Shown one piece after another: positions 30,434-39,181 of a DNA stretch of 64,000 nt; the first letter of the stretch is position 1, and each line of letters starts with the position of its first letter. This DNA is from an uncultured Aquimarina sp. (GTDB taxonomy: Bacteria; Bacteroidota; Bacteroidia; Flavobacteriales; Flavobacteriaceae). The stretch lies in assembly GCA_947496355.1 (NCBI GenBank), contig CANMCO010000003.1, positions 124,001 through 188,000 on the forward strand, in the 5' to 3' direction. Below the pieces are notes generated by a model. That model was given only the letters and a program-made list of their open reading frames with translations. It was not told where the DNA came from and searched no databases. The position numbers and the translations under genes were made by a program.

Positions 30434-31144
30434 ATGAAAACAAAACTAAAAACATCGATAGATAATTTGTATAAAGTTTTTTCAAAGTATGGTCTGAATG
30501 TAACCACGCTTAGAAACTCTAGTTGTCCATGTTGTGTAACTGATGAAGAAATTAAAGAAATTGCTACAAAGCCGTTGAAACAATTGTCAGGAGATGAGTT
30601 AGGGCATTTTTCAAGATCTGCAATTTCTACTTTTGGGACCTTGGAGGATTACAAGCATTTCTTGCCTCGAATATTAGAATGCATGCAATATCCTAATACT
30701 GATCTTTTGTTTGATTTTACCTGTTTTGAAAAGTTGAAATATACAGAATGGGAAACATGGCCAATGGAAGAACAAAAGGCAATAGAAAGTTATATTGAAA
30801 CACTTTGGTATACAGTGATAAATGATGAAAACACTACGGATTATCAAGTAGAAGGAGTTATGAATATTGTATTAAAATATGGTTATTTGGATAGATCTTT
30901 ATTAGAATGGTCAAAGTCCGAGACAATGAAATCAATCCTTTTTATTGTTGAAGGTGTTTTAAACGGATTTAGTTTCGAAGTAAAAGATAACGACTATAAT
31001 ATGATATCAGATTGGCTTTATTCAAATGTAATACTGTCTAAAATTGAAAATGTATTTTTTAAAACAGAGGATAAAATGTTAGCAAATAGAATATCTAATG
31101 CACATACAATTTTGGAAAATAAATACCAAATTACATTTTATTAG
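30434..31144 (+). CDS. Hypothetical protein under the WYL-type operator
   Basis: A 236-residue acidic, mainly helical protein with an N-terminal CPCC motif (SSCPCCVTDEEI, residues about 30-41) that could bind metal or act in redox, followed by LKQLSGDELGHFSRSAI. No known family comes to mind. It is the first gene after the copy-1 operator, only about 12 nt downstream of the predicted transcription start, and is followed by the second operator and rtcB. Its position suggests a role in RNA repair, but the sequence does not show what. Confidence 0.55.
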   Translation: MKTKLKTSIDNLYKVFSKYGLNVTTLRNSSCPCCVTDEEIKEIATKPLKQLSGDELGHFSRSAISTFGTLEDYKHFLPRILECMQYPNTDLLFDFTCFEKLKYTEWETWPMEEQKAIESYIETLWYTVINDENTTDYQVEGVMNIVLKYGYLDRSLLEWSKSETMKSILFIVEGVLNGFSFEVKDNDYNMISDWLYSNVILSKIENVFFKTEDKMLANRISNAHTILENKYQITFY

Positions 31145-31147
31145 ATT

Positions 31148-31184
31148 CTACGCAAAAACATTGCGTACTTAGGTTGAACATTTG
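31148..31184 (+). promoter_or_regulatory. Palindromic operator and promoter of rtcB, copy 2
   Basis: CTACGCA-N7-TGCGTAC at 31148-31168, then 8 nt, then the -7 element AACATTTG at 31177-31184. It starts 4 nt after the previous stop codon. The predicted rtcB 5' leader is about 85 nt. Confidence 0.75.
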
Positions 31185-31229
31185 CACCAGAATTATAAAC
31201 AAGCTATTAAACATTGGCTTTAAAGTAAT

Positions 31230-31257
31230 GCTCCGCCGAACGGGGAGTCAGCGGAGC
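31230..31257 (+). repeat. GC-rich hairpin in the rtcB 5' leader
   Basis: GCTCCGC and GCGGAGC form a perfect 7-bp stem with a 14-nt loop, 16 nt before the rtcB start codon. It may be a REP-like repeat or may affect ribosome access. Confidence 0.5.
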
Positions 31258-31261
31258 TTAA

Positions 31262-32659
<1,398 letters not shown>

Positions 32660-32674
32660 TCAAAGAGAACGGAA

Positions 32675-33082
32675 ATGCTAGAACAATATACAAGATACCC
32701 CAGTGGATTATCCGAGGAGAGACTTGCTAATCGTCTAGGACTCTATTGGGATAATACTATGCAGGATTGGGAAATAGTAGTTTCAGATTTTGGTAGAATA
32801 AGAGACTTTTTGAAGTTATATCAAAACGAACTTGTTAATGATGATGATAAATTCACTTTAATGGGGTTGATTGTTTCTTCATTTGATGATGGTATTTCTA
32901 ATTTTGATAAAGAGACAAAGAAGAACTGGTATATTTGCAAAACAATTCTGGAAAAAGAATGCTATTTACATTATTCGATAATGAAATATTGGTGTTTGTA
33001 TGAAAATGAACCAGATAACGTATTTGATATCACTCCTTATATGAGGGAGGTTTGGGAAAAAGTGAAGATGAAATTTTTATAA
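32675..33082 (+). CDS. Hypothetical protein downstream of rtcB
   Basis: A 135-residue acidic protein starting 15 bp after the rtcB stop and preceded by an AAAGAGAACGG ribosome-binding stretch, hence co-transcribed. It has a predicted all-helical makeup with several Trp and Tyr residues (GLYWDNTMQDWEIVV, MKYWCLYENEPDNVF). It has some flavour of small immunity-like proteins, but I cannot assign a family. Confidence 0.55.
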   Translation: MLEQYTRYPSGLSEERLANRLGLYWDNTMQDWEIVVSDFGRIRDFLKLYQNELVNDDDKFTLMGLIVSSFDDGISNFDKETKKNWYICKTILEKECYLHYSIMKYWCLYENEPDNVFDITPYMREVWEKVKMKFL

Positions 33083-33109
33083 AATCTTTCAGAGATTAAA
33101 AAATAATCC

Positions 33110-33277
33110 CATATTTGCACCATAATTACGAACCAAAAAACAAGTTTTAAGCCTATGTTATTATTTTTTGCACATAAAAAGGACGCTGAAAAGCTGTTTT
33201 CAAATCAAAAATATAGGTAGTAAAACTATAATAAGATATAAAAAGCAAGAGCGTCCATGAAATTGGACGCTTTTTTT
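33110..33277 (+). ncRNA. Leader-peptide attenuator unit 1
   Basis: A -7 element CATATTTG (33110-33117) starts a transcript of about 155 nt. It holds a 21-codon ORF (33155-33220). Segment A, GGACGCT, lies inside the ORF at 33181-33187. Segment B, AGCGTCC, lies after the stop at 33250-33256. Segment C, GGACGCT, is at 33265-33271, followed by T7. B-C is a terminator; A-B would prevent it. Units 2-4 have the same layout. Confidence 0.65.
33155..33220 (+). CDS. Putative leader peptide 1 (21 aa)
   Basis: ATG at 33155, TAG at 33218-33220, peptide MLLFFAHKKDAEKLFSNQKY plus one Arg. It carries KLFSNQKYR, similar to segments in leader peptides 3 and 4. Codons 9-11 contain segment A of the attenuator. 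Confidence 0.4.
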   Translation: MLLFFAHKKDAEKLFSNQKYR

Positions 33278-33367
33278 ATGATCTTTTTTAGAAATCTACT
33301 GATATCAAATCAAATACCATTTGAAAGATAAGCTTCAGAACTACAGTTGATTAGAAAAATAGTCAAT

Positions 33368-33392
33368 ATCCGTTGAAAAACGGACAGGGATT
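33368..33392 (+). repeat. GAAA-tetraloop hairpin repeat, copy 1
   Basis: A 25-nt sequence that recurs exactly at 38641-38665. Its core TCCGTT-GAAA-AACGGA (33369-33384) is a 6-bp stem closed by a GNRA tetraloop. It separates attenuator units 1 and 2. Confidence 0.7.
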
Positions 33393-33502
33393 ATTTTGCT
33401 TTATTTTAATTTAACTAACTAATAATCAATAGATTAAATTAAAATTTTATTTGTGTAATTCAAAAATAGATTTCATATTTGCATCGCAATAAAACAAAAT
33501 GT

Positions 33503-33523
33503 CACACTGAGCATGTCGAAGTG
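33503..33523. repeat. REP-like palindrome (CACTGAG/TCGAAGTG type)
   Basis: CACACTGAGCATGTCGAAGTG, a member of the CACTGAG--GTCGAAGTG palindromes that are abundant in flavobacterial genomes. It sits in the 5' leader of attenuator unit 2. A related sequence, GGCTTAGCCTTTCGAAGTC, is at 33717-33735. Confidence 0.6.
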
Positions 33524-33564
33524 TTGCAAACAATAATAGTATAATCTTTAAAAACCGAAGTATA

Positions 33565-33648
33565 ATGACTTTTACAAAGCTACTTACTACGACTCCAAAA
33601 GGACAAGGTCTTTTTTTGAGTATGCTTCGGGACTTCACAGATAAATAA
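33565..33648 (+). CDS. Putative leader peptide 2 (27 aa)
   Basis: ATG at 33565 and TAA at 33646-33648. The peptide begins MTFTKLLTTTPKGQGLFLSM and has a run of Thr codons. Its last codons contain segment A of the attenuator. Confidence 0.4.
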   Translation: MTFTKLLTTTPKGQGLFLSMLRDFTDK

Positions 33649-33847
33649 GTTTTCTTATATATTCAACCAAGTCCGAAGCCCAAAAGTTTCGGACTTTCTA
33701 TTTTTCTCCTTTGTCAGGCTTAGCCTTTCGAAGTCTTCCGAAACTAAAATACAACCTTAAAATTTAGTTTAAAAGATCCGCATGATTTTGTGTATGCTAT
33801 GTAGTGTAGTATCTAAACTCATACTGGTCATCAAATATAATTTTGTG

Positions 33848-34537
33848 ATGAAACCATTACATAAAAGAAGTAAAGCAGAAAAAGAAGTGCTGCAAATACA
33901 TAAACGACTTGATAAAATTAGTAAAGAAGAACAAAAACTTGGATATATCAAACTAGAAAAACCTATTCGTCATGGTTGGTTTAAAGAATTGATTATCACA
34001 GAAAATGTTAAAAGATATCGCAATCAAAAATATATACAAGAAGTATATGATACTGTAGAGAAAAAGGTATGGGCAAAAAGCAAAGAAGAAGCAGATAGAA
34101 AATGGAAACATCAGGCTTCAAAATATTTAATCAATAAAGAAATACCAACAATAAGTAAAAAACAATTTAATAAGCTTAGTGATGGTGCCAAACGATTATG
34201 TATTCCTTTTCAATATTACACTGAAAAAAGAAGAATACGTACACGGTTTTATATCAAAATACCAAAAGGTTCGTATAGAATAAAGTTTACTCGGGCGTAT
34301 ATAACACATAGCAGAAGAATCGATCCAAAGTTACAAAGCGAGAGAATTTTACTCTTTCAAAAATTAAACAAAACAGGATATTTTGATGCCGAAAAAAGAG
34401 TGTTTCCGTGGAAATCATATTGGGATTGGCCCAATTGGAGAGAAAATAAACAAGAAGCAAAGATGAGAATCAGAACATTAAAACATGTTCCCATTCAAAA
34501 AATTATTAATGAAGAAATATCATGGGAAAGAAACTAA
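33848..34537 (+). CDS. Basic hypothetical protein, first gene of the rtcB2-prfH operon
   Basis: From the ATG at 33848 the protein has 229 residues; the frame is open from 33782, but that part looks untranslated. It is very rich in Lys, Arg and Trp (KPIRHGWFKELIITENVKRYR, WPNWRENKQEAKMRIRTLKH), without signal or membrane segments, which suggests RNA or ribosome binding. It overlaps the start of rtcB2 by 16 bp and so is translationally coupled to it. I do not recognise the family. Its fixed place before RtcB2 and PrfH makes it a candidate new component of ribosome repair. Confidence 0.7.
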   Translation: MKPLHKRSKAEKEVLQIHKRLDKISKEEQKLGYIKLEKPIRHGWFKELIITENVKRYRNQKYIQEVYDTVEKKVWAKSKEEADRKWKHQASKYLINKEIPTISKKQFNKLSDGAKRLCIPFQYYTEKRRIRTRFYIKIPKGSYRIKFTRAYITHSRRIDPKLQSERILLFQKLNKTGYFDAEKRVFPWKSYWDWPNWRENKQEAKMRIRTLKHVPIQKIINEEISWERN

Positions 34538-35913
34538 GCGGAAAAGACTTAATCAAATTAGGCTTTCCAAAAAACAATAGCATTAATGTGACTTTGGGTC
34601 AGATTAATCGATATCAAAAAAGAGTAAAGAAAGAACAAATATTAACCGAAGCCAAAAAGGTATTACTCAATCCTGAAAACTATCAAGGTGATGGTGTTTG
34701 GGGAAAAATAGCAGAGAGTTTATTAAAACCTGTAGAGGCCAAAAGGCATGCTTTAAAAACGATACGATCTCCTTTTCAGATCTATGGAGAAAATGAAATT
34801 GATGAACAAGCCAAATATCAATTGTTTGATGCCTTAAAATTACCTGTTGCAGTTGCTGGGGCTTTGATGCCTGATGCACATACAGGGTATGGACTTCCAA
34901 TTGGGGGAGTCTTGGCTACAAAAAATGCGGTGATTCCTTATGGAGTAGGAGTGGATATAGGCTGTAGAATGTGTTTAACGATTTATCCCATAGCTATCTC
35001 TTATCTCAAAGGAAAAAAGCATCAGCTGGAGAATATACTATCTGAACATACGAAGTTTGGCATGTATGAAACTCACAAGATAAAGCACGATCATGAGATT
35101 TTTGAACGAGATGAATTTAAAACCATTCCCTTGGTAAAAAGGTTAAAAGATAAAGCTTATAAACAATTAGGCACTTCTGGTGGAGGTAATCACTTTGTAG
35201 AATTTGGAGTGATAACTATCTCGGATGTAGCAAATGAATGGGGATTACCGATTGGAGAATATCTGGGAGTTTTGTCACATAGTGGTTCAAGAGGGCTAGG
35301 AGCTAATATAGCAAAACACTATACCTATTTAGCTACCAAACAATGCCCATTACCAAAACATGTACAACAATTGGCATGGTTGGATTTGAATACACATGAT
35401 GGCCAAGAATATTGGTTAGCAATGAATCTTGCTGGTGACTATGCACAAGCATGCCATGATGATATTCATATTAGGTTAGCAAAGCTTTTGGGATCAAAAC
35501 CAATTGCAAAAATCGAAAACCATCACAACTTTGCCTGGAAGCAAGAAGTCAATGGAGAGGAATGTATCGTCCATAGAAAAGGAGCTACACCAGCGGCCAA
35601 AGGCGAGTTGGGAATTATCCCAGGGTCGATGACTGCGCCTGGCTTTATTGTGAGAGGATTAGGAAACGAAGAAAGTTTACAATCTGCATCACACGGTGCC
35701 GGTCGCTTACACTCTCGAAGAAAGTGTAAAGAGAAATTCACCAAAAGTGAAATCAAAAAGCAATTAAAAGCACATGATGTTACACTTATTGGAGGTGGGA
35801 TTGACGAAGCACCAATGGCGTACAAAGACATTAATAAAGTGATGGCAAATCAACAGGAATTGGTGGAAGTAATAGGAACATTTACACCCAAAATTGTTCG
35901 GATGGACAAGTAA
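34522..35913 (+). CDS. rtcB2: RNA ligase RtcB2, paired with PrfH
   Basis: A 463-residue RtcB protein with canonical motifs: ALMPDAHTGYGLPIGGVLA, GVGVDIGCRMCL (metal Asp and Cys), GTSGGGNHFVEFG, SHSGSRGLGANIA, IENHHNFAWKQ, and SHGAGRLHSRRKC with the guanylylated His. The N-terminus is longer than in E. coli RtcB (408 aa), as in the RtcB2 branch. RtcB2 encoded beside PrfH is known to rescue ribosomes cut in the decoding centre of 16S rRNA by toxins of the colicin E3 type. prfH follows after 15 bp; the basic-protein gene overlaps its start. Confidence 0.9.
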   Translation: MGKKLSGKDLIKLGFPKNNSINVTLGQINRYQKRVKKEQILTEAKKVLLNPENYQGDGVWGKIAESLLKPVEAKRHALKTIRSPFQIYGENEIDEQAKYQLFDALKLPVAVAGALMPDAHTGYGLPIGGVLATKNAVIPYGVGVDIGCRMCLTIYPIAISYLKGKKHQLENILSEHTKFGMYETHKIKHDHEIFERDEFKTIPLVKRLKDKAYKQLGTSGGGNHFVEFGVITISDVANEWGLPIGEYLGVLSHSGSRGLGANIAKHYTYLATKQCPLPKHVQQLAWLDLNTHDGQEYWLAMNLAGDYAQACHDDIHIRLAKLLGSKPIAKIENHHNFAWKQEVNGEECIVHRKGATPAAKGELGIIPGSMTAPGFIVRGLGNEESLQSASHGAGRLHSRRKCKEKFTKSEIKKQLKAHDVTLIGGGIDEAPMAYKDINKVMANQQELVEVIGTFTPKIVRMDK

Positions 35914-35928
35914 TAAAAGATTAATAAA

Positions 35929-36624
35929 ATGAATCAAAAAATTATACAAATAACAGCGGGTAGAGGCCCAGCAGAATGCTGCTGGGTTGTAGCCCAGGTT
36001 CTCAAATATTTTTTAGTAGAAGTACAACAAGCAGGATTGTCATACACTATTGTTCAAAGAATAAAAGGTTCAGAAAATGGAACAGTGCAATCTGTTACAG
36101 TTAAACTTGAAGGAAAAGAAGTAAAGACATTTTTGAGTTCTTGGATAGGAACTGTGCAATGGATAGGGACTTCGACTTTTCGTAAATATCATAAACGAAA
36201 AAATTGGTTTATAGGTATTTATGAGCTAGATCCGATACATCTAAAGCAGATTTCAGAAAAGGATATTACTTTTCAAACGATGAGAAGTACAGGTCCTGGT
36301 GGTCAGAATGTCAATAAAGTAAATTCTGCAGTAAGGGCAATACATCAGCCGACAGGAACAAGTGTCGTGGTTTTGGATAGTCGTTCTCAACATCAAAATA
36401 AGAAGATTGCTATTGAACGATTAAAAGAAAAGATGTTAGAAGTTCAGTTAGAAAAACTAAAACAATCTTTGATAGATCAATGGGAAAATCACCTGAATGT
36501 ACAGCGCGGTAATCCGATTAGAGTATTCAAAGGAACCAATTTCAAAAAGGAAAAGAAAATCAAAACCTTCAAAGGTCAACGAAATCAATTGAAAAAAGAT
36601 TTACGTAATCAGTTAAAGAATTAA
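35929..36624 (+). CDS. prfH: Peptide chain release factor homolog PrfH
   Basis: A 231-residue release-factor homolog with the GGQ peptidyl-hydrolysis motif in RSTGPGGQNVNKVNSAVRA and a basic C-terminus. The codon-reading domain of RF1/RF2 is replaced by the PrfH N-terminal region (ITAGRGPAECCWVVAQVLKYF, WIGTVQWIG, KRKNWFIGIYE). PrfH frees ribosomes that are damaged in the decoding centre so that RtcB2 can reseal the rRNA. It lies 15 bp after rtcB2 and 3 bp before the TPR gene. Confidence 0.9.
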   Translation: MNQKIIQITAGRGPAECCWVVAQVLKYFLVEVQQAGLSYTIVQRIKGSENGTVQSVTVKLEGKEVKTFLSSWIGTVQWIGTSTFRKYHKRKNWFIGIYELDPIHLKQISEKDITFQTMRSTGPGGQNVNKVNSAVRAIHQPTGTSVVVLDSRSQHQNKKIAIERLKEKMLEVQLEKLKQSLIDQWENHLNVQRGNPIRVFKGTNFKKEKKIKTFKGQRNQLKKDLRNQLKN

Positions 36625-36627
36625 AAA

Positions 36628-37167
36628 ATGAGCAATTTATTAGATAAATATTTATTTCAGGCATTAGATGCCTATCCATATAATTTGGAAGAAGCAGTAG
36701 AGTCTTTGAACTATGCGTTATCATATGATGAAAAAAACCCCACGGCATTAAGTCTTTTGGGACAGATATATGCAGAAAGTTTAAAAAACTATGAGGTAGC
36801 AAAAGAATATTACCAACAAGCTTTAGCAGAAGACATGTATACATTGGATGTATATCCTAAGTATATCAATGTCCTGTTATGGAACGAAGATTTTAATGAG
36901 GCAGAAAAGTTAATCGAATTTGCACTGACCATAAAAGGAACAGATAAGGCATTGTTACAATTGAAGAAAGGAATTCTTTTTGAACAAAAAAGAAAGTACA
37001 AAAAAGCACTGAAGTGTTTAAAATTAGCAAAAGAGAATGCCTTTAACAATCAATTTATTGATGACATAAAAGAAGAAGAGACTAGGATTAAGAATAAATT
37101 ACCAAAGAAAAATAAATCAAAGAGTAAAACTTCTAAGTCCTCTTTTAAAAAATCAAACAAGAAATAA
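36628..37167 (+). CDS. TPR-repeat protein, last gene of the rtcB2-prfH operon
   Basis: A 179-residue protein with about four tetratricopeptide repeats (ALSLLGQIYAESLKNYEVAKEYYQQAL, DEALLQLKKGILFEQKRKYKKALKCL-type units) and a very basic Lys/Ser tail (residues about 152-179). TPRs mediate protein contacts, and the tail suggests RNA or ribosome binding. It starts 3 bp after the prfH stop, so it is in the same transcript and may be a partner in rescue. Confidence 0.75.
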   Translation: MSNLLDKYLFQALDAYPYNLEEAVESLNYALSYDEKNPTALSLLGQIYAESLKNYEVAKEYYQQALAEDMYTLDVYPKYINVLLWNEDFNEAEKLIEFALTIKGTDKALLQLKKGILFEQKRKYKKALKCLKLAKENAFNNQFIDDIKEEETRIKNKLPKKNKSKSKTSKSSFKKSNKK

Positions 37168-37178
37168 TTAATACTATT

Positions 37179-37245
37179 CTGTCATTCCAGTGTAGGCTGG
37201 AATCCACAATTAGGTAATAGATTCATTTCTAGACCAGAATGGCAG
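37179..37245. repeat. REP-like inverted repeat (GTCATTCCAG type)
   Basis: CTGTCATTC at 37179-37187 and GAATGGCAG at 37237-37245 are inverted near-copies around GTCATTCCAG and GGCTGGAATCC, a palindromic family common in many bacteria. It fills the gap between the TPR gene and the next gene and may end the transcript. Confidence 0.55.
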
Positions 37246-37262
37246 TTTACAAATAAAACAAA

Positions 37263-38216
37263 ATGGAAGAACATATAATAAATCTTGATTATCCACCCAA
37301 AAAGAGATGGGAGTTTCTACTTAACTATAAAGAAGAGATAAATGCATTACTTCAGTGTTATCTGAATGATTTTGAAGAAGCAGATTTTATTTTTGAAAAT
37401 GTTAAAGAGTATAAGGAGCTATTCATCTCTCAAGAATACCTTGAAGAAATCGACTTCATTGCATCAATTACTGATTTTTCATCTGATCAAGTGCTCATAG
37501 CAAATTTGTATTATGACATTTTGAAGTTTTATTTCGGATGCACCGCATTTGCAGTTAATACAGAATATGGGATGTTGCATTCGAGAAATTTGGATTGGCA
37601 TACCGATAATGAGCTACTAAGCAAACATTCCAAAATATTTGACTTTCAAAGAAACGGTAAAACGATTTTTAAATCCGTTGGATGGGTAGGATTTATTGGA
37701 GTATTATCTGGTATTAAACCATGCAAATTTTCATTGACTTTAAATGCTGTATTGAGTGATGATTCTCCAGAAATAGCAGCGCCAGTTTCTTTTTTGCTAA
37801 GAGATGTTCTATCTACTTGTGATTCGTTTCAAGAAGCTAAGGGCAAGCTAGAAAATATAAACATTATGAGTGATTGTCTTATTTTACTTTCTGGAATAGA
37901 AAAAGGAGATAAAGTAGTCATTGAAAAAACTCCTAAGAGATTTCAAACTAGGGAAACGAATAAGAATCATATAATTGTTACTAATGATTACAAACTAATA
38001 CGTAACAATTTATCTCCTGATAATGGAATACTTCAAGCAACATCATGCGGAAGGTACAATAGAGCTGAAGAGTTAGTATTAAAAGAAAAACCTCAAAGTA
38101 TACAAGATTGTTTAAACATATTAAAAGATGACAAGGTGATGATGGGAATTACGGTACAACAAATGGTATTTAATAATACTACGGGTGAAATCAGATTAAT
38201 TAAAACTTCTGATTAA
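37263..38216 (+). CDS. C45/NAAA-like Ntn hydrolase
   Basis: A 317-residue protein resembling the acid ceramidase / N-acylethanolamine acid amidase branch of Ntn hydrolases. The motif FGCTAFAVNTEYGMLHSRNLDW (residues about 92-113, span with key Cys in GCT and RNLDW) supplies the Cys that becomes the N-terminal nucleophile after self-cleavage. The later TLNAVLSDDSPE and TSCGRYNRAEEL stretches fit. Substrates of the family are amide-linked lipids or penicillin-like amides. No signal peptide is seen. Its link to the RNA-repair genes next to it is unknown; a strong terminator follows. Confidence 0.75.
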   Translation: MEEHIINLDYPPKKRWEFLLNYKEEINALLQCYLNDFEEADFIFENVKEYKELFISQEYLEEIDFIASITDFSSDQVLIANLYYDILKFYFGCTAFAVNTEYGMLHSRNLDWHTDNELLSKHSKIFDFQRNGKTIFKSVGWVGFIGVLSGIKPCKFSLTLNAVLSDDSPEIAAPVSFLLRDVLSTCDSFQEAKGKLENINIMSDCLILLSGIEKGDKVVIEKTPKRFQTRETNKNHIIVTNDYKLIRNNLSPDNGILQATSCGRYNRAEELVLKEKPQSIQDCLNILKDDKVMMGITVQQMVFNNTTGEIRLIKTSD

Positions 38217-38230
38217 ATTTAAAAATCAAA

Positions 38231-38258
38231 AGCGTTCAGGAAGCTGAACGCTTTTTTT
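38231..38258 (+). terminator. Rho-independent terminator
   Basis: AGCGTTCAG-GAAG-CTGAACGCT, a perfect 9-bp stem with a 4-nt loop, followed by T7, 14 nt after the stop of the Ntn hydrolase gene. Confidence 0.9.
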
Positions 38259-38312
38259 GTGGCTAATCTTCTTCATTAGAATGTTTCCAAATTGGTATAT
38301 TTTCAAGAATAA

Positions 38313-38538
38313 TTTGGAAAACAACAAAGAAACTATTGATATTTGCACAACAAAATGACACAAAATAGAATACATACCGCACCGAAATCGCTGTTTAGTC
38401 AGTGTGATTATCGATGGATTAATGAATTATCCATTCGAAACAGGACGCTATGTGACTATTTTAATCATTTTTTGAAATGATATAAATTAGAAAACTACTA
38501 TAGAATAGCAAGCGTCCAAGAAATTGGGCGCTTTTTTT
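38313..38538 (+). ncRNA. Leader-peptide attenuator unit 3
   Basis: The promoter is TTTG (38313-38316), N21, GATATTTG (38338-38345). A 41-codon ORF (38355-38480) begins within a few nt of the expected transcript start. Segment A, GGACGCT (38443-38449), lies in the ORF. Segment B, AGCGTCC (38511-38517), comes after the stop. Segment C, GGGCGCT (38526-38532), is followed by T7. A and B are identical to unit 1, although the reading frame through A differs. Confidence 0.65.
38355..38480 (+). CDS. Putative leader peptide 3 (41 aa)
   Basis: ATG at 38355 and TGA at 38478-38480. It begins MTQNRIHTAPKSLFSQCDYR; SLFSQCDYR resembles KLFSNQKYR of leader 1. It is nearly leaderless if the -7 element is correct. 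Confidence 0.4.
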   Translation: MTQNRIHTAPKSLFSQCDYRWINELSIRNRTLCDYFNHFLK

Positions 38539-38640
38539 ATGAATTTTTTTTAGAATAATGAATAAAAGTTAATTAGAACATAAAGATTAGTATTTGGAAA
38601 GTAAGCATCCGGGAGACAGACGATTGCCAAAATATCCAAA

Positions 38641-38665
38641 ATCCGTTGAAAAACGGACAGGGATT
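38641..38665 (+). repeat. GAAA-tetraloop hairpin repeat, copy 2
   Basis: An exact 25-nt copy of 33368-33392, with the stem-loop TCCGTT-GAAA-AACGGA at 38642-38657. It lies between attenuator units 3 and 4, as copy 1 does between units 1 and 2. Confidence 0.7.
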
Positions 38666-38723
38666 CTTATATCTAATTTTAACCATAACTAATTGATTAT
38701 CAATTAAATAAATTAAAAAAATG

Positions 38724-38995
38724 TTTGCAGATTTAAAAAAAGTTTTCATCTTTGCATCGCAATCAAAACAAAAACTAATAATGAAGATTGCATTACTATA
38801 AATAATTTAAAACGTATAAAAATGATACCGAATAGTTCGCAACATATTTTAAATCGCCTCTTTACCGAGCAGAGAGAATATTGTTCTGATAAGAACATAA
38901 AGGGTGTCTATTTTATAGAAAAGATGATTATAAGAACATAGCTTATATAAACATCAAGATATATAGAAGACGCCCGGACAAGGCGTCTTTTTTTA
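38724..38995 (+). ncRNA. Leader-peptide attenuator unit 4, upstream of the tRNA array
   Basis: The promoter is TTTG (38724-38727), N19, CATCTTTG (38747-38754), followed by GCATCGCAAT as in unit 2. A 39-codon ORF is at 38822-38941. Segment A, GGGTGTCT (38902-38909), lies in the ORF. Segment B, AGACGCCC (38968-38975), comes after the stop. Segment C, GGCGTCT (38982-38988), is followed by a T run. A-B gives 8 bp (one G-U) and B-C 7 bp. The first tRNA starts about 100 nt further on. Confidence 0.6.
38822..38941 (+). CDS. Putative leader peptide 4 (39 aa)
   Basis: ATG at 38822 and TAG at 38939-38941. It begins MIPNSSQHILNRLFTEQREY; RLFTEQREY resembles the LFS-Q--YR segment of leaders 1 and 3. A six-codon ORF (ATG at 38781) precedes it. 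Confidence 0.4.
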   Translation: MIPNSSQHILNRLFTEQREYCSDKNIKGVYFIEKMIIRT

Positions 38996-39008
38996 TTGCC
39001 ATAGTTCA

Positions 39009-39035
39009 TTGACATATTGAAAACTAAATACATTG
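39009..39035 (+). promoter_or_regulatory. Possible promoter of the tRNA array
   Basis: TTGACA at 39009-39014 and TACATTG at 39029-39035 resemble -33 and -7 elements, 56 nt before the first tRNA. It would let the array be transcribed apart from attenuator unit 4. Confidence 0.35.
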
Positions 39036-39090
39036 ACGTGTAGTTGTCCCAAACTTGATTTGGGATCTAAACAATGCGCGTCAATTTTAC

Positions 39091-39177
39091 GGAAGGACAA
39101 GCCAATAGGTGGTGGCCGCAGTCTTGAAAACTGTTAGGAGATAACGACTCGTGTGGGTTCGATTCCCACTTCTTCCG
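39091..39177 (+). tRNA. tRNA-Ser (anticodon UGA)
   Basis: Acceptor GGAAGGA pairs with TTCTTCC with discriminator G. Anticodon loop CTTGAAA, long class II variable arm, T arm GTGGG-TTCGATT-CCCAC. No CCA is encoded. It is the first gene of the array. Confidence 0.9.
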
Positions 39178-39181
39178 CTTT

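Larger units (their letters stand above)
33450..33705 (+). ncRNA. Leader-peptide attenuator unit 2, upstream of the rtcB2-prfH operon
   Basis: The promoter is TTTG (33450-33453), N20, CATATTTG (33474-33481). The transcript holds a 27-codon ORF (33565-33648). Segment A, GCTTCGGGACTT (33624-33635), lies in the ORF. Segment B, AAGTCCGAAGC (33669-33679), follows the stop, and segment C, GTTTCGGACTT (33686-33696), is followed by a T-rich tail. A-B gives 11 bp with one bulged G; B-C gives 9 bp. The rtcB2 operon begins 143 nt further on. Confidence 0.6.

Noticed and set aside
33110..33705. CRISPR array
   Set aside because: The repeated hairpins are only present twice each and are spaced by kilobases; no regular repeat-spacer pattern is seen anywhere in the window.
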